Under the pieces are notes generated by a model, which saw only the letters and a program-made list of their open reading frames with translations, was not told where the DNA came from and did not search any database. This document shows positions 1-6,373 of a DNA stretch of 12,957 bases, piece after piece. This DNA is from JAVBLG01 sp031553655 (GTDB lineage: Bacteria > Desulfobacterota > Desulfovibrionia > Desulfovibrionales > Desulfovibrionaceae): assembly GCA_031553655.1 (NCBI GenBank), contig JAVBLG010000027.1, forward strand, positions 1-12,957. The letters are read 5' to 3'. The translations under genes were made by a program, and so were the position numbers. The stretch's first letter is position 1, and each line of letters begins with the position of its first letter.

Positions 1-137
1 TTTTGGGGGGGGGGTGGGGATACCGCTGTGGGGGGGTGGGTACCGCACCTTTTGGCAACGGGTTCCTTCCCCCTCCCCCATACCCCCACCCCTATCCTCT
101 AAAACTTTTATTTGCCGCGTTGATAACATTAACTCAC
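1..137. repeat. Non-coding G-tract/C-tract region with potential G-quadruplexes on both strands
   Basis: The plus strand carries G runs at 5-14, 16-19, 30-36 and 38-40. They form two imperfect tandem units, each a long G run, T, a short G run, then an (A)TACCGC tail (5-26 and 30-46). Opposing C runs follow at 69-73, 75-79, 83-87 and 89-92; read on the minus strand these give four G runs of 4-5 separated by loops of 1-3 bases, a textbook G-quadruplex pattern. The G arm and C arm could also pair with each other as a hairpin. The stretch lies beyond the terminator of the prolyl isomerase gene. An open frame runs through it, but its low-complexity Gly/Pro translation is not protein-like, so I call it non-coding. 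Run lengths this long are prone to sequencing or assembly error. Confidence 0.6.
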
Positions 138-170
138 AAAAAAAGACCGCCTCACTTATGTGAAGCGGCC
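138..170 (-). terminator. Rho-independent terminator of the prolyl isomerase gene
   Basis: Read on the minus strand, an 11-bp stem (positions 170-160 pairing with 155-145, with two G-T wobbles) closes a four-base ATAA loop. It is followed directly by seven T (144-138). It lies 25 bases past the stop codon of the prolyl isomerase gene. This is the cleanest intrinsic terminator in the window. Confidence 0.9.
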
Positions 171-194
171 AAACAGCAAAAGGTGATGGCAAGG

Positions 195-782
195 CTACTG
201 AATTATGGTAGCGCGTTTAACAACCACCGGCTCCAGAGGCACATTCTCATGCGGCCCCTTGCGGCCGGTTTTTACGGCCTTGATGGCATCCACAACTTCC
301 TTGCCCCTGATCACCTTGCCGAACACCGCATAGCCCCAGGCCGGGCCATTGGGCGCGGTATAGTTGAGAAAATCATTGTCCTTCACATTGATGAAAAACT
401 GCGCGGTGGCCGAGTGCGGATCAGACGTTCTGGCCATGGCAACGGTATACTTGTCGTTTTTAAGCCCATTGTTGGCCTCGTTTTTGATGGGCATTTCGGC
501 CTTCTTTTCTTTCATATCCGAGGTGAAGCCGCCGCCTTGAATCATAAAGTTATTGATAACTCTATGAAAAATGGTACCGTCGTAAAAGCCGCTTTGCACG
601 TAACGCAAAAAATTGGCAACGGTTATCGGAGCCTTGGAGCCGTCAAGCTGGATTATAATGTCGCCCATGGTAGTTTCAAACTTCACAGCCACATTGTCGG
701 GCACGTTTCCGGCAGCGGAAGAAGTCATGGGGGTCAAGGCCAGCGCGGCGCAAAAAAGCGCGCAAGCGAGTATGTAACGCAT
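195..782 (-). CDS. Secreted cyclophilin-type peptidyl-prolyl cis-trans isomerase (PpiA-like)
   Basis: Catalyses cis-trans isomerisation of X-Pro bonds and so helps exported proteins fold. The 195-residue product begins with a Sec-type signal peptide: Arg2, a hydrophobic stretch to about residue 18, and a likely cleavage after SSA near residue 23. This places the enzyme in the periplasm. The cyclophilin core shows the family blocks in order: FHRVINNFMIQGG (about 72-84, with the catalytic Arg74), the TAQFFINV block (about 126-133) and a C-terminal YAVFGKVIRGKEVVDAI. Length matches E. coli PpiA (190) rather than the cytosolic PpiB (164). The ATG at 782 has an AGGAG ribosome site at 790-794. The gene has its own promoter and terminator and is divergent from glf. 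Family and export are clear; ppiA against other names for secreted cyclophilins cannot be settled here. Confidence 0.95.
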   Translation of the reverse strand: MRYILACALFCAALALTPMTSSAAGNVPDNVAVKFETTMGDIIIQLDGSKAPITVANFLRYVQSGFYDGTIFHRVINNFMIQGGGFTSDMKEKKAEMPIKNEANNGLKNDKYTVAMARTSDPHSATAQFFINVKDNDFLNYTAPNGPAWGYAVFGKVIRGKEVVDAIKAVKTGRKGPHENVPLEPVVVKRATIIQ

Positions 783-814
783 TTAATTTCTCCTATTAAA
801 ATTTAAGATTAAAC

Positions 815-844
815 ATTATAGTGCCAGTGACGCTGAAATGTCCA
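815..844 (-). promoter_or_regulatory. Sigma-70-type promoter of the prolyl isomerase gene
   Basis: Read on the minus strand, a perfect -10 hexamer TATAAT (820-815) lies 18 bases downstream of TGGACA (844-839), a 5/6 match to the -35 consensus. The predicted start near 808 leaves a leader of about 26 bases that includes the AGGAG site. A 10-bp palindrome TCCAGCTGGA (841-850) overlaps the -35 hexamer and could be an operator, but at this size it may be chance. Confidence 0.55.
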
Positions 845-893
845 GCTGGAGCATTTTGCGAACAAAATATTCAAAAATTCAAGGAAAATTCGT

Positions 894-2027
894 ATGTCAA
901 AATATGATGTGCTGATAGTGGGCGCGGGTATGACCGGCGCCACGGCTGCCTCTGTGCTGGCCGCCCGAGGGGCCAAAGTTCTTGTTGTTGACTCCCGCGA
1001 TCATATCGGCGGCAACTGCCACGACGCTCCCGATGATGAAGGTATTGTGATCCAACCTTACGGACCGCATATTTTCCACACAAACAGCAATACGGTAGTG
1101 GAATTTCTGTCGGGCTTCACCAAATGGCGCGATTATGAACACAGGGTCAGCGGGCTCATAAAAAAACGCCTTGTCCCCCTGCCCTTCAACCTCACTTCGT
1201 TGCGCATGTGCTTTCCCGCCGCCGAGGCGCGCCGCCTTGAGGAAGCATTGATAAAAAGCTTCGGCTTCGACGCGCAAAAACCCATTTTGGAGCTGCGTAG
1301 CGCCGGTTCGTCCGAACTGGCGGATCTGGCCGACTTCATATATGAAAACGTCTTTTTGGGCTACACCCGCAAACAATGGGGGCTGGCCCCGGATCAGATC
1401 GATCCGGCCATTACCGGGCGGGTTCCGGTGCGGGTAAATTATGACGACCGCTACTTCACCGACAACTTTCAAAAAATGCCCGCAAACGGCTTTGCCGCGA
1501 TTTTCAAAAACATGCTTGCACACGAACGCATAACGGTACGCCTGAATACGCCTTTCAAGGAAATGGACAAAGACGACACCTGGAAGACCTGCATCTATAC
1601 CGGGCCTCTGGACGAATATTTCAATGCCAAGGCCGGACATCTGCCCTACCGCAGCCTCAATTTCGTTTTCGAACATTACCGCCAGCAGCTCCATCTGCCG
1701 GTGGCCGTGCTCAATTACCCGGAATATGAGGTTGAATACACCAGAATCAGCGAATACAAATATTTCTCCGGGCAACAGGCCCCCGGAACCACGGTAAGCA
1801 TTGAATATTCCTTGGCCCACGAGCCTTCGCGCACTATTCCCTACTACCCGGTGCTGACGGATGAAAGCCGGGCCCTGCTCGGAGTCTATCAGGAAATGGC
1901 GACCAATGAAGCCCCCGAAGTTGTTTTTGCCGGACGGCTGGGCGCATTCCGCTATCTGAATATGGACGACTCGGTACTTGACGGAATGAGAGCTGCCGAC
2001 GCGGCAATGGCCCGGCTTTCCATCTAA
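894..2027 (+). CDS. glf: UDP-galactopyranose mutase
   Basis: Cytosolic FAD enzyme that converts UDP-galactopyranose to UDP-galactofuranose, the donor for galactofuranose in LPS O-antigen, capsule or other surface glycans. The N-terminal dinucleotide fold is plain: GAGMTG at 10-15, the acidic strand end VVDSRD (31-36), then DHIGGNC (36-42). The YGPHIFHT block (56-63), the YTRKQWG segment (157-163) and GRVPVRVNYDDRYF with a following NFQKMP are the characteristic substrate-site blocks of Glf. At 377 residues it is full length compared with 367-384 for the enterobacterial enzymes. The ATG at 894 is preceded by AAGGA at 881-885. No glycosyltransferase or other galactofuranose gene is near; its neighbours are an isomerase gene and hypD, so it looks like an isolated locus. 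A family A palindromic repeat starts about 14 bases past the stop. Confidence 0.95.
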   Translation: MSKYDVLIVGAGMTGATAASVLAARGAKVLVVDSRDHIGGNCHDAPDDEGIVIQPYGPHIFHTNSNTVVEFLSGFTKWRDYEHRVSGLIKKRLVPLPFNLTSLRMCFPAAEARRLEEALIKSFGFDAQKPILELRSAGSSELADLADFIYENVFLGYTRKQWGLAPDQIDPAITGRVPVRVNYDDRYFTDNFQKMPANGFAAIFKNMLAHERITVRLNTPFKEMDKDDTWKTCIYTGPLDEYFNAKAGHLPYRSLNFVFEHYRQQLHLPVAVLNYPEYEVEYTRISEYKYFSGQQAPGTTVSIEYSLAHEPSRTIPYYPVLTDESRALLGVYQEMATNEAPEVVFAGRLGAFRYLNMDDSVLDGMRAADAAMARLSI

Positions 2028-2041
2028 TAACTGCCCTGTCC

Positions 2042-2190
2042 AGGGGCTGTCTCCGAATAAAATAATTTTTGTTTCCCGGCGCGGTAACCTGTATTTTTGA
2101 AACAGGGGATAGGGCTCTTATGGTCCATCCCTGTTTCAGAAATACAGGTTGGCGAAGCCGCCGTAATAACATGCGATTCCGAGCCGCCGG
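2042..2190. repeat. Family A palindromic element, copy 1, with long internal hairpin
   Basis: Starts with AGGGGCTGTCTCC, the same 13 bases as the element at 4642 and the hairpin at 9161. At its centre two 22-base arms (2086-2107 and 2129-2150) pair along their whole length with a single T-G wobble. They enclose a 21-base loop that contains CTCTTATGGT (2115-2124). The right end, about 2174-2190, reads as a decayed mirror of the left end (GATTCCGAGCCGCC). The span of about 149 bp and the central position of the loop match the 150-bp core of copy 2. No T tract follows the hairpin, so a plain intrinsic terminator for glf is not indicated. It fills most of the 258-bp glf-hypD gap; the remaining 95 bases hold the hypD ribosome site and no gene I can see. 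The left boundary is well supported, the right one is not. Confidence 0.65.
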
Positions 2191-2285
2191 TGAAGGGCGG
2201 CGCAAGACAATCAGCCTTAATTCTTAAAAAACGGTTTCAGGTAATGGATAATTTCAAAAGCAAAATACTATAGGATTGGAATAAT

Positions 2286-3386
2286 ATGGATCTCTTATCG
2301 GCATTCAGCGATCCGGAGCTCTGCAAGGGCCTTTTGCGCCGCCTGGAGACGGCCATGTCCGGCAACGGCGGCCGCCGGATGCGTTTTATGGAAGTTTGCG
2401 GCACGCATACCGTAGCCATTTTCCAGAGCGGTCTGAAAAGCCTGCTTCCGGCGGGCGTGGAGCATGTTTCCGGACCGGGTTGTCCGGTGTGCGTAACTCA
2501 CGATGCCGAAATAGCTCTGTGCCAGGAACTGGCAGGGCGCGACAAGATCATCCTGGCAACTTTTGGCGATATGCTGCGCGTGCCCGGCCCGGATGGCGGC
2601 ACGTTAAAGCACGCCCGCGCCGCCGGGGCCAAGGTGGAAATGGTTTATTCCCCTCTGGACGCCCTGCGTCTGGCCGAAGAAAACACCGAATACAACGTGG
2701 TATTCCTGGGCATAGGCTTTGAAACCACCGCTCCGGCGGTGGCCGGGGCCTTGCTTACGGCCGCGCGTAAAAATATCGACAACTTTATGGTTCTTTCCTT
2801 TCACAAACTGGTGCCCCCGGCGTTGCGCGCCTTGTTGGCCGGCGGAGAATGCGATGTCGACGCCTTCTTACTGCCCGGCCACGTCTCAACCATTCTGGGC
2901 CTTGAGCCCTATGAATTTCTGGCAAAAGAATTCGCCCGCCCGGCGGCTGTAGGTGGCTTTGAACCGGCCGATATTCTGCTGGCTCTATGCGTTATGGCCG
3001 AACAAACGGCTGAGGGGCGGCCCGAAATAACCAATGCCTACCGCCGAGCCGTGTCGGATCAGGGCAATGCCAAAGCCCGCGCGATTATGGACGAAGTTTT
3101 TATTGTAAAAGACGCCCTGTGGCGCGGGTTGGGAACCATACAAGAAAGCGGGCTGGCCATTGCGCCGGCCTTTGCCCGCTTTGACGCCATGCAAAGACTG
3201 GATCTGGCCCTGCCCGAAGTAAAGACAAAAAGCGGCTGCCGCTGCGGCAGTGTGCTCAAGGGAATAATAACCCCGAATCAATGCGCGCTTTTTGCAAAGA
3301 ACTGCACTACAGAACACCCAGTGGGGCCGTGCATGGTGTCGACCGAGGGCAGTTGCGCCGCATGGTACAAGTATAACTTGGGGTAA
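2286..3386 (+). CDS. hypD: Hydrogenase maturation scaffold protein HypD
   Basis: Iron-sulfur protein that, with HypC, forms the scaffold on which the Fe(CN)2CO group of [NiFe]-hydrogenases is built; HypD accepts cyanide from thiocarboxamidated HypE. The 366-residue product is full length. Diagnostic blocks are MEVCGTHT with Cys38, GPGCPVCVT with Cys66 and Cys69, and FLGIGFETTAP. The Cys-rich C-terminus has KSGCRCGSVLKG, then Cys333, Cys340, Cys349 and Cys357, which includes the [4Fe-4S] ligands of the family. All expected cysteines are present. The ATG at 2286 follows AGGA at 2272-2275 and TTGGA at 2276-2280. HypE is the next gene, but 240 bases away, with a family B hairpin element in the gap; such genes are more often tightly packed. 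HypA, B, C and F are not in the window. Confidence 0.97.
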   Translation: MDLLSAFSDPELCKGLLRRLETAMSGNGGRRMRFMEVCGTHTVAIFQSGLKSLLPAGVEHVSGPGCPVCVTHDAEIALCQELAGRDKIILATFGDMLRVPGPDGGTLKHARAAGAKVEMVYSPLDALRLAEENTEYNVVFLGIGFETTAPAVAGALLTAARKNIDNFMVLSFHKLVPPALRALLAGGECDVDAFLLPGHVSTILGLEPYEFLAKEFARPAAVGGFEPADILLALCVMAEQTAEGRPEITNAYRRAVSDQGNAKARAIMDEVFIVKDALWRGLGTIQESGLAIAPAFARFDAMQRLDLALPEVKTKSGCRCGSVLKGIITPNQCALFAKNCTTEHPVGPCMVSTEGSCAAWYKYNLG

Positions 3387-3430
3387 AAAATAATCTTAAG
3401 AATCTTCGATCATGAAAAAACTTGAACACA

Positions 3431-3436
3431 TATAAT
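3431..3436 (+). promoter_or_regulatory. Possible -10 hexamer upstream of hypE
   Basis: A perfect TATAAT lies in the hypD-hypE gap, just left of the family B hairpin. I see no good -35 hexamer at 16-19 bases upstream; TTCGAT at 3405-3410 is too far. A transcript starting near 3443 would carry the whole hairpin element in a leader of about 185 bases. This is a weak call. Confidence 0.25.
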
Positions 3437-3447
3437 TGACCAACACG

Positions 3448-3556
3448 ATGTTTCAATCCACAGTCGGCTCCATCCGCCGACTGACTCCGTCGCCGGCAGA
3501 TAGGAGCCGTGCGGATTGCCCCTCCCTGAAGGAAGTGGTTACAAAAAGGATTTCAT
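3448..3556. repeat. Family B palindromic element, copy 1 (between hypD and hypE)
   Basis: The first 24 bases (3448-3471) are identical to the start of the copy at 12840. The main hairpin is 3454-3518: CAATCC...TCGGCTCCATC pairs with GAT.GGAGCCG...GGATTG around a GC-rich top (GCCG/CGGC). A second, smaller hairpin with a TGAA loop follows at 3519-3538, then GGTTACAAAAA.GATTTCAT, again shared with the other copy. The two copies align over 109 and 113 bp with most bases conserved and the pairing kept. No T tract follows the main stem. The rest of the 240-bp gap holds a CGAC-TTC-GTCG mini-hairpin (about 3557-3567) and a third small-hairpin module at 3585-3607. I see no gene in the gap. Confidence 0.75.
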
Positions 3557-3584
3557 CGACTTCGTCGTTTTGTCAATCAATTTT

Positions 3585-3607
3585 TCCCCCTGAAGGGGGA
3601 GGTTTCA
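3585..3607 (+). repeat. Stand-alone small-hairpin module of family B, just upstream of hypE
   Basis: TCCCCC-TGAA-GGGGGA (3585-3600) is a perfect 6-bp stem with a TGAA loop. With the bases that follow it reads CCCTGAAGGGGGAGGTTTCA (3588-3607). That matches CCCTGAAGGAAGTGGTTACA at 3524-3543 and CCCTTAAGGAAGGGGTTACA at 12920-12939. It ends 8 bases before the hypE ribosome site, so if transcribed it would sit in the hypE leader. Confidence 0.5.
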
Positions 3608-3626
3608 GACCATAAAGGAAGTTTTG

Positions 3627-4643
3627 ATGAAAGAAACAATCCTTCTTCTCGATCACGGCAGCGGCGGCCGCGCCTCGCAGCGACTGGTGAATGAAATTTT
3701 TCTGCGCCATTTCGGCAATCCCATTCTGGAAGCCATGGATGACGCGGCCTTTCTGCCCATAAAAGGTCCGGTGGCCATGAGTACCGATGCCTACACTGTA
3801 ACGCCGCTTTTTTTCCCTGGAGGCAGTATAGGCACCCTGGCAGTTCACGGTACGGTAAATGATGTTTCCATGCTGGGGGCCAAGCCGCTTTATTTAAGTT
3901 GCGCCTTTATTCTGGAAGAGGGAATCGAGCTTGAAACCATCGACCGGGTGGTTCAGGACATGGCCCGAGCGGCAAAGGAAGCCGGGGTGCTCATTGTCAC
4001 CGGAGACACCAAGGTGGTGCCGCGCGGAGCCTGTGACAAGATGTTCATAACCACCAGCGGAATTGGCCAAATTATTGCCGACCCCGCACCTTCTGGCAGC
4101 GGAGCAAAGGACGGCGACGCGGTTTTGCTTAGCGGCACAATTGGAGACCACGGCCTGACAATTTTCAATGCCCGCGAAAATCTGGGATTCATCGGAGACA
4201 TATCCAGCGATTCCGCCCCCTTGAATTCTATGATAGAAAGGCTTATACTTGAAGTTGGAAATATACATACATTGCGTGACCCCACCAGAGGGGGGCTTTC
4301 TTCTACGCTTAACGAAATAGCGGCCCAATCGGGAACAGGTATAATGTTGCGCGAAGCCGACATTCCCGTGCGGGAAGCGGTGAAAAACGGCTGCTCTTTT
4401 TTGGGCCTTGATCCGCTGCAATTGGCCAATGAAGGTAAATTCATCTGCATTTTGCCCGAAAACAAGGCCGAGGCCGCGCTTGCGGTGATGCGTGCGGACA
4501 AAAACGGCGCCGACGCCGCCCGCATCGGAACTGTGGGCCTCGGCCGGAACATGCGCCCGGGTCAGGTAGTGCTTGAAACGGCGCTGGGCGGACATCGGCT
4601 TCTTTCCATGCCCGAAGGAGGTCCGTTGCCGCGAATTTGCTAG
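3627..4643 (+). CDS. hypE: Hydrogenase maturation carbamoyl dehydratase HypE
   Basis: HypF transfers a carbamoyl group to the C-terminal cysteine of HypE; HypE dehydrates it with ATP to a thiocyanate and hands the cyanide to HypC/HypD for the hydrogenase iron. The 338-residue product has the PurM/AIRS fold signature: LDHGSGGRASQRL at the N-terminus, DAAFLPI, AVHGTVNDVSMLGAKP and VTGDTKVV in the ATP-binding half, then LRDPTRGGL. It ends in PRIC, so the essential terminal cysteine is intact. I chose the ATG at 3627, with AAGGAA at 3615-3620; a TTG one codon earlier is a poorer start. The stop TAG (4641-4643) lies in the CTAG that borders the family A element, so the gene ends exactly where the repeat begins. 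Confidence 0.97.
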   Translation: MKETILLLDHGSGGRASQRLVNEIFLRHFGNPILEAMDDAAFLPIKGPVAMSTDAYTVTPLFFPGGSIGTLAVHGTVNDVSMLGAKPLYLSCAFILEEGIELETIDRVVQDMARAAKEAGVLIVTGDTKVVPRGACDKMFITTSGIGQIIADPAPSGSGAKDGDAVLLSGTIGDHGLTIFNARENLGFIGDISSDSAPLNSMIERLILEVGNIHTLRDPTRGGLSSTLNEIAAQSGTGIMLREADIPVREAVKNGCSFLGLDPLQLANEGKFICILPENKAEAALAVMRADKNGADAARIGTVGLGRNMRPGQVVLETALGGHRLLSMPEGGPLPRIC

Positions 4644-4793
4644 GGGCTGTCTCCAAATAGCGGATTTTAATTCAAGGGCAAGGAAAGAGGGCGTTTTTGC
4701 GAAGCGAGTGTACTCTTATGGTACTCGACCGAAGCAAAAAAGCCCGATTGACGCAGCCATTGTACAAAAGACGCATTTGGAGACAGCCCCTAG
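4640..4793. mobile_element. Family A palindromic (MITE-like) element, copy 2, flanked by CTAG
   Basis: Perfect 19-base inverted repeats (4640-4658 and 4775-4793) read CTAGGGGCTGTCTCCAAAT and its complement. If CTAG is taken as a duplicated target, the element is 4644-4789 with ends GGGCTGTCTCC. Inside, GGGC.TTTTTGC (4689-4700) pairs with GCAAAAA.GCCC (4734-4745), and GAGT.TAC pairs with GTACTC around a central CTCTTATGGT (4713-4722). There is no room for a transposase, so it would be non-autonomous. CTAG-type targets and GGGGCTGTC-like ends occur in some IS5-group elements, but that link is inference. The element abuts the hypE stop and ends 35 bases before the cyclase start codon. Confidence 0.65.
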
Positions 4794-4828
4794 GCAGTGT
4801 CTATCTAACAGTCATATTGGACCATATA

Positions 4829-6214
4829 ATGCTGATCAATAAAATACTCGGCACGCTGTATCATGCCGCCGATCAATCTGAAGCCCTAAACGAAATACTC
4901 TCCATGGCCGGCGCGGTTTTCAATGCGAGCCGTGCATACATCTTTGAACTGGATGAAGCGCAGCAGTACTATGACAATACCTATGAATGGTGCCGAGAAG
5001 GTATAGCCCCGCAGAAAGAAAATCTCATAAACATTCCCCGTGAAAATATTTCCGCGTGGGAAAAACTGTTCAAAAGCGCCGAGATCGTGCGTTGCGGCAA
5101 CATCAACGAGCTCGATCCGGTAAGCCGCGACATCCTCAAAGTTCAGGGTATCAAGTCCATTCTGGTGGCCCCGCTTTATTACCGAAATGATTACATTGGG
5201 TTCATGGGTTTTGACGAATGCTTTCATCACCGTCAGTGGACGGATAGTGAAGAACAGACCCTGCGCAATATGGCCAGCATAGTGTCCACAGCCGTAAGCG
5301 CCATACGCCGCGAGCGCGAGCGCGTAAAAATGGTGGAAGTTTCGCACAGTGTGCTAAACAGCCTAAGTTCCGCCGTATACGTGGCTGAACTCAAAACCGA
5401 CAAAATCTTGCTTGCCAACAGCATGTTCCGGCAGATTCTGCCCAGCCTCACTGGAAACGCCTGCTTTTATCGCGGCGGCGACCAGAGTACCCCCGGCTTC
5501 TGCAAAATGGAAGACATGATTTACCATCGTTGTCCGCATGACGACAATCACTGCTTGCGCGACGGCTGTGTGCGCATAGTCCGAAGTGAAAGCCTTGGCA
5601 AGTGGTATAAATTGTTTATTAAAACCATTACCTGGCTTGACGGCGGCACGGTCTTACTCGGCAACTTTCTGGATATAACCGACATAAAGCTGGCCGAAGA
5701 AAAGATGACCAGGTTGGCGAGCGTGGACACCATGACCGGGGTGCTCAACCGCAGTGTCGGCCTGAAAATGGTGGCCGAAGCCATCGAAAATTGCCGTGAG
5801 CGCAAGGCGGATTTTGCTCTGGCCTATATCGACATAGACGGTTTGAAGGCTGTAAATGACAAATACGGCCACAAAGAAGGCGATTATATGATCGTGGCCG
5901 TGGCTGAAGCTCTGAAAAAGGCCGTGCGCGACACGGACATGATCTGCCGCCTGGGCGGAGACGAATTTTTGCTGGTACTCACAAAATGTGAACAAGGAGA
6001 AATTAGTACAGTGCTGTCCAGAGTTGAAAATTGCCTTGAAGAAATCGTAAGATACAATGGCAAACCCTACCCTATCCAGATAAGTCACGGCACATATTTC
6101 GCCTCCGGGCCTGATACCCCGGACTTGCAGGAAATGATTCAGATTTGTGACAAACGCATGTACACCCACAAGCGTTCCAAGGGTAGGGAACGCCGAGTTC
6201 CGGCACAGATATGA
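4829..6214 (+). CDS. Diguanylate cyclase with GAF, Cys-rich PAS-like and GGDEF domains
   Basis: Makes c-di-GMP from two GTP. From the chosen start the protein has 461 residues: a GAF sensor domain (about 5-155), a PAS-like domain (about 170-290) ending in the usual LGNFLDITDIKLAEEK exit, and a C-terminal GGDEF domain. The catalytic GGDEF is intact at 376-380, DTMTGVLNR opens the domain, and the inhibitory I-site RDTD (367-370) stands five residues before it, so product feedback is expected. No EAL or HD-GYP domain and no membrane segment is visible, so it should be cytosolic. The PAS-like part holds five cysteines between about residues 208 and 248. The frame is open upstream to 4697, but those codons lie mostly in the repeat; ATG 4829 starts just before the GAF fold and has TTGGA at 4817-4821. 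It is followed by a c-di-GMP-binding (PilZ) chemoreceptor gene. The sensed signal is unknown. Confidence 0.92.
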   Translation: MLINKILGTLYHAADQSEALNEILSMAGAVFNASRAYIFELDEAQQYYDNTYEWCREGIAPQKENLINIPRENISAWEKLFKSAEIVRCGNINELDPVSRDILKVQGIKSILVAPLYYRNDYIGFMGFDECFHHRQWTDSEEQTLRNMASIVSTAVSAIRRERERVKMVEVSHSVLNSLSSAVYVAELKTDKILLANSMFRQILPSLTGNACFYRGGDQSTPGFCKMEDMIYHRCPHDDNHCLRDGCVRIVRSESLGKWYKLFIKTITWLDGGTVLLGNFLDITDIKLAEEKMTRLASVDTMTGVLNRSVGLKMVAEAIENCRERKADFALAYIDIDGLKAVNDKYGHKEGDYMIVAVAEALKKAVRDTDMICRLGGDEFLLVLTKCEQGEISTVLSRVENCLEEIVRYNGKPYPIQISHGTYFASGPDTPDLQEMIQICDKRMYTHKRSKGRERRVPAQI

Positions 6215-6278
6215 CGTACCTTGCATAGCCCGGTGGAATTTGAAACTGGAGCACATGACGTCAAGCACAGTCACGCAC

Positions 6279-6309
6279 CAGCTGGTGGGATTTTCCGGCG
6301 CTGTTTTTT
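6279..6309 (+). terminator. Possible terminator after the diguanylate cyclase gene
   Basis: GCTGG (6281-6285) can pair with CCGGC (6295-6299) with one wobble, and CA/TG extends the stem past a two-base bulge. Six T follow (6304-6309). A 12-bp palindrome CACCAGCTGGTG (6276-6287) overlaps and competes for the same bases. The stem is short, so this is tentative. The rest of the 263-bp gap holds the chemoreceptor promoter and leader; I see no gene in it. Confidence 0.35.
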
Positions 6310-6373
6310 ATAAAATAATTTCCAGCAGGCTGATAATTCAGACATAATTTTTACGCCAATTAGATTTACACTG

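Noticed and set aside
811..828. CTGGCACTATAATG (minus strand) before the prolyl isomerase gene as a sigma-54 promoter
   Set aside because: The TGGCAC half fits, but the -12 GC is missing at the right distance; the TATAAT with TGGACA is a better sigma-70 explanation.
846..860. CTGGAGCATTTTGC before glf as a sigma-54 promoter
   Set aside because: The GG and GC doublets are separated by 8 bases instead of the required 10.
2086..2150. Intrinsic terminator for glf
   Set aside because: The stem is very long, but no T tract follows it on either strand. The shared ends and loop point to a repeat element instead.
3448..3460. TTTCAATCCAC resembles the end of type I-C CRISPR repeats
   Set aside because: It occurs once at each of two distant loci, as the start of a palindromic element. 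There are no regularly spaced repeats or spacers and no cas genes.
3894..4595. Open minus-strand frame of 233 codons inside hypE
   Set aside because: It is a shadow of a complete hypE, with low-quality translation and no ribosome site that decides a start.
4697..4828. Upstream start for the diguanylate cyclase (505 residues)
   Set aside because: Most of the extra codons lie in the family A repeat, the extension has no recognisable domain, and ATG 4829 with TTGGA starts right at the GAF fold.
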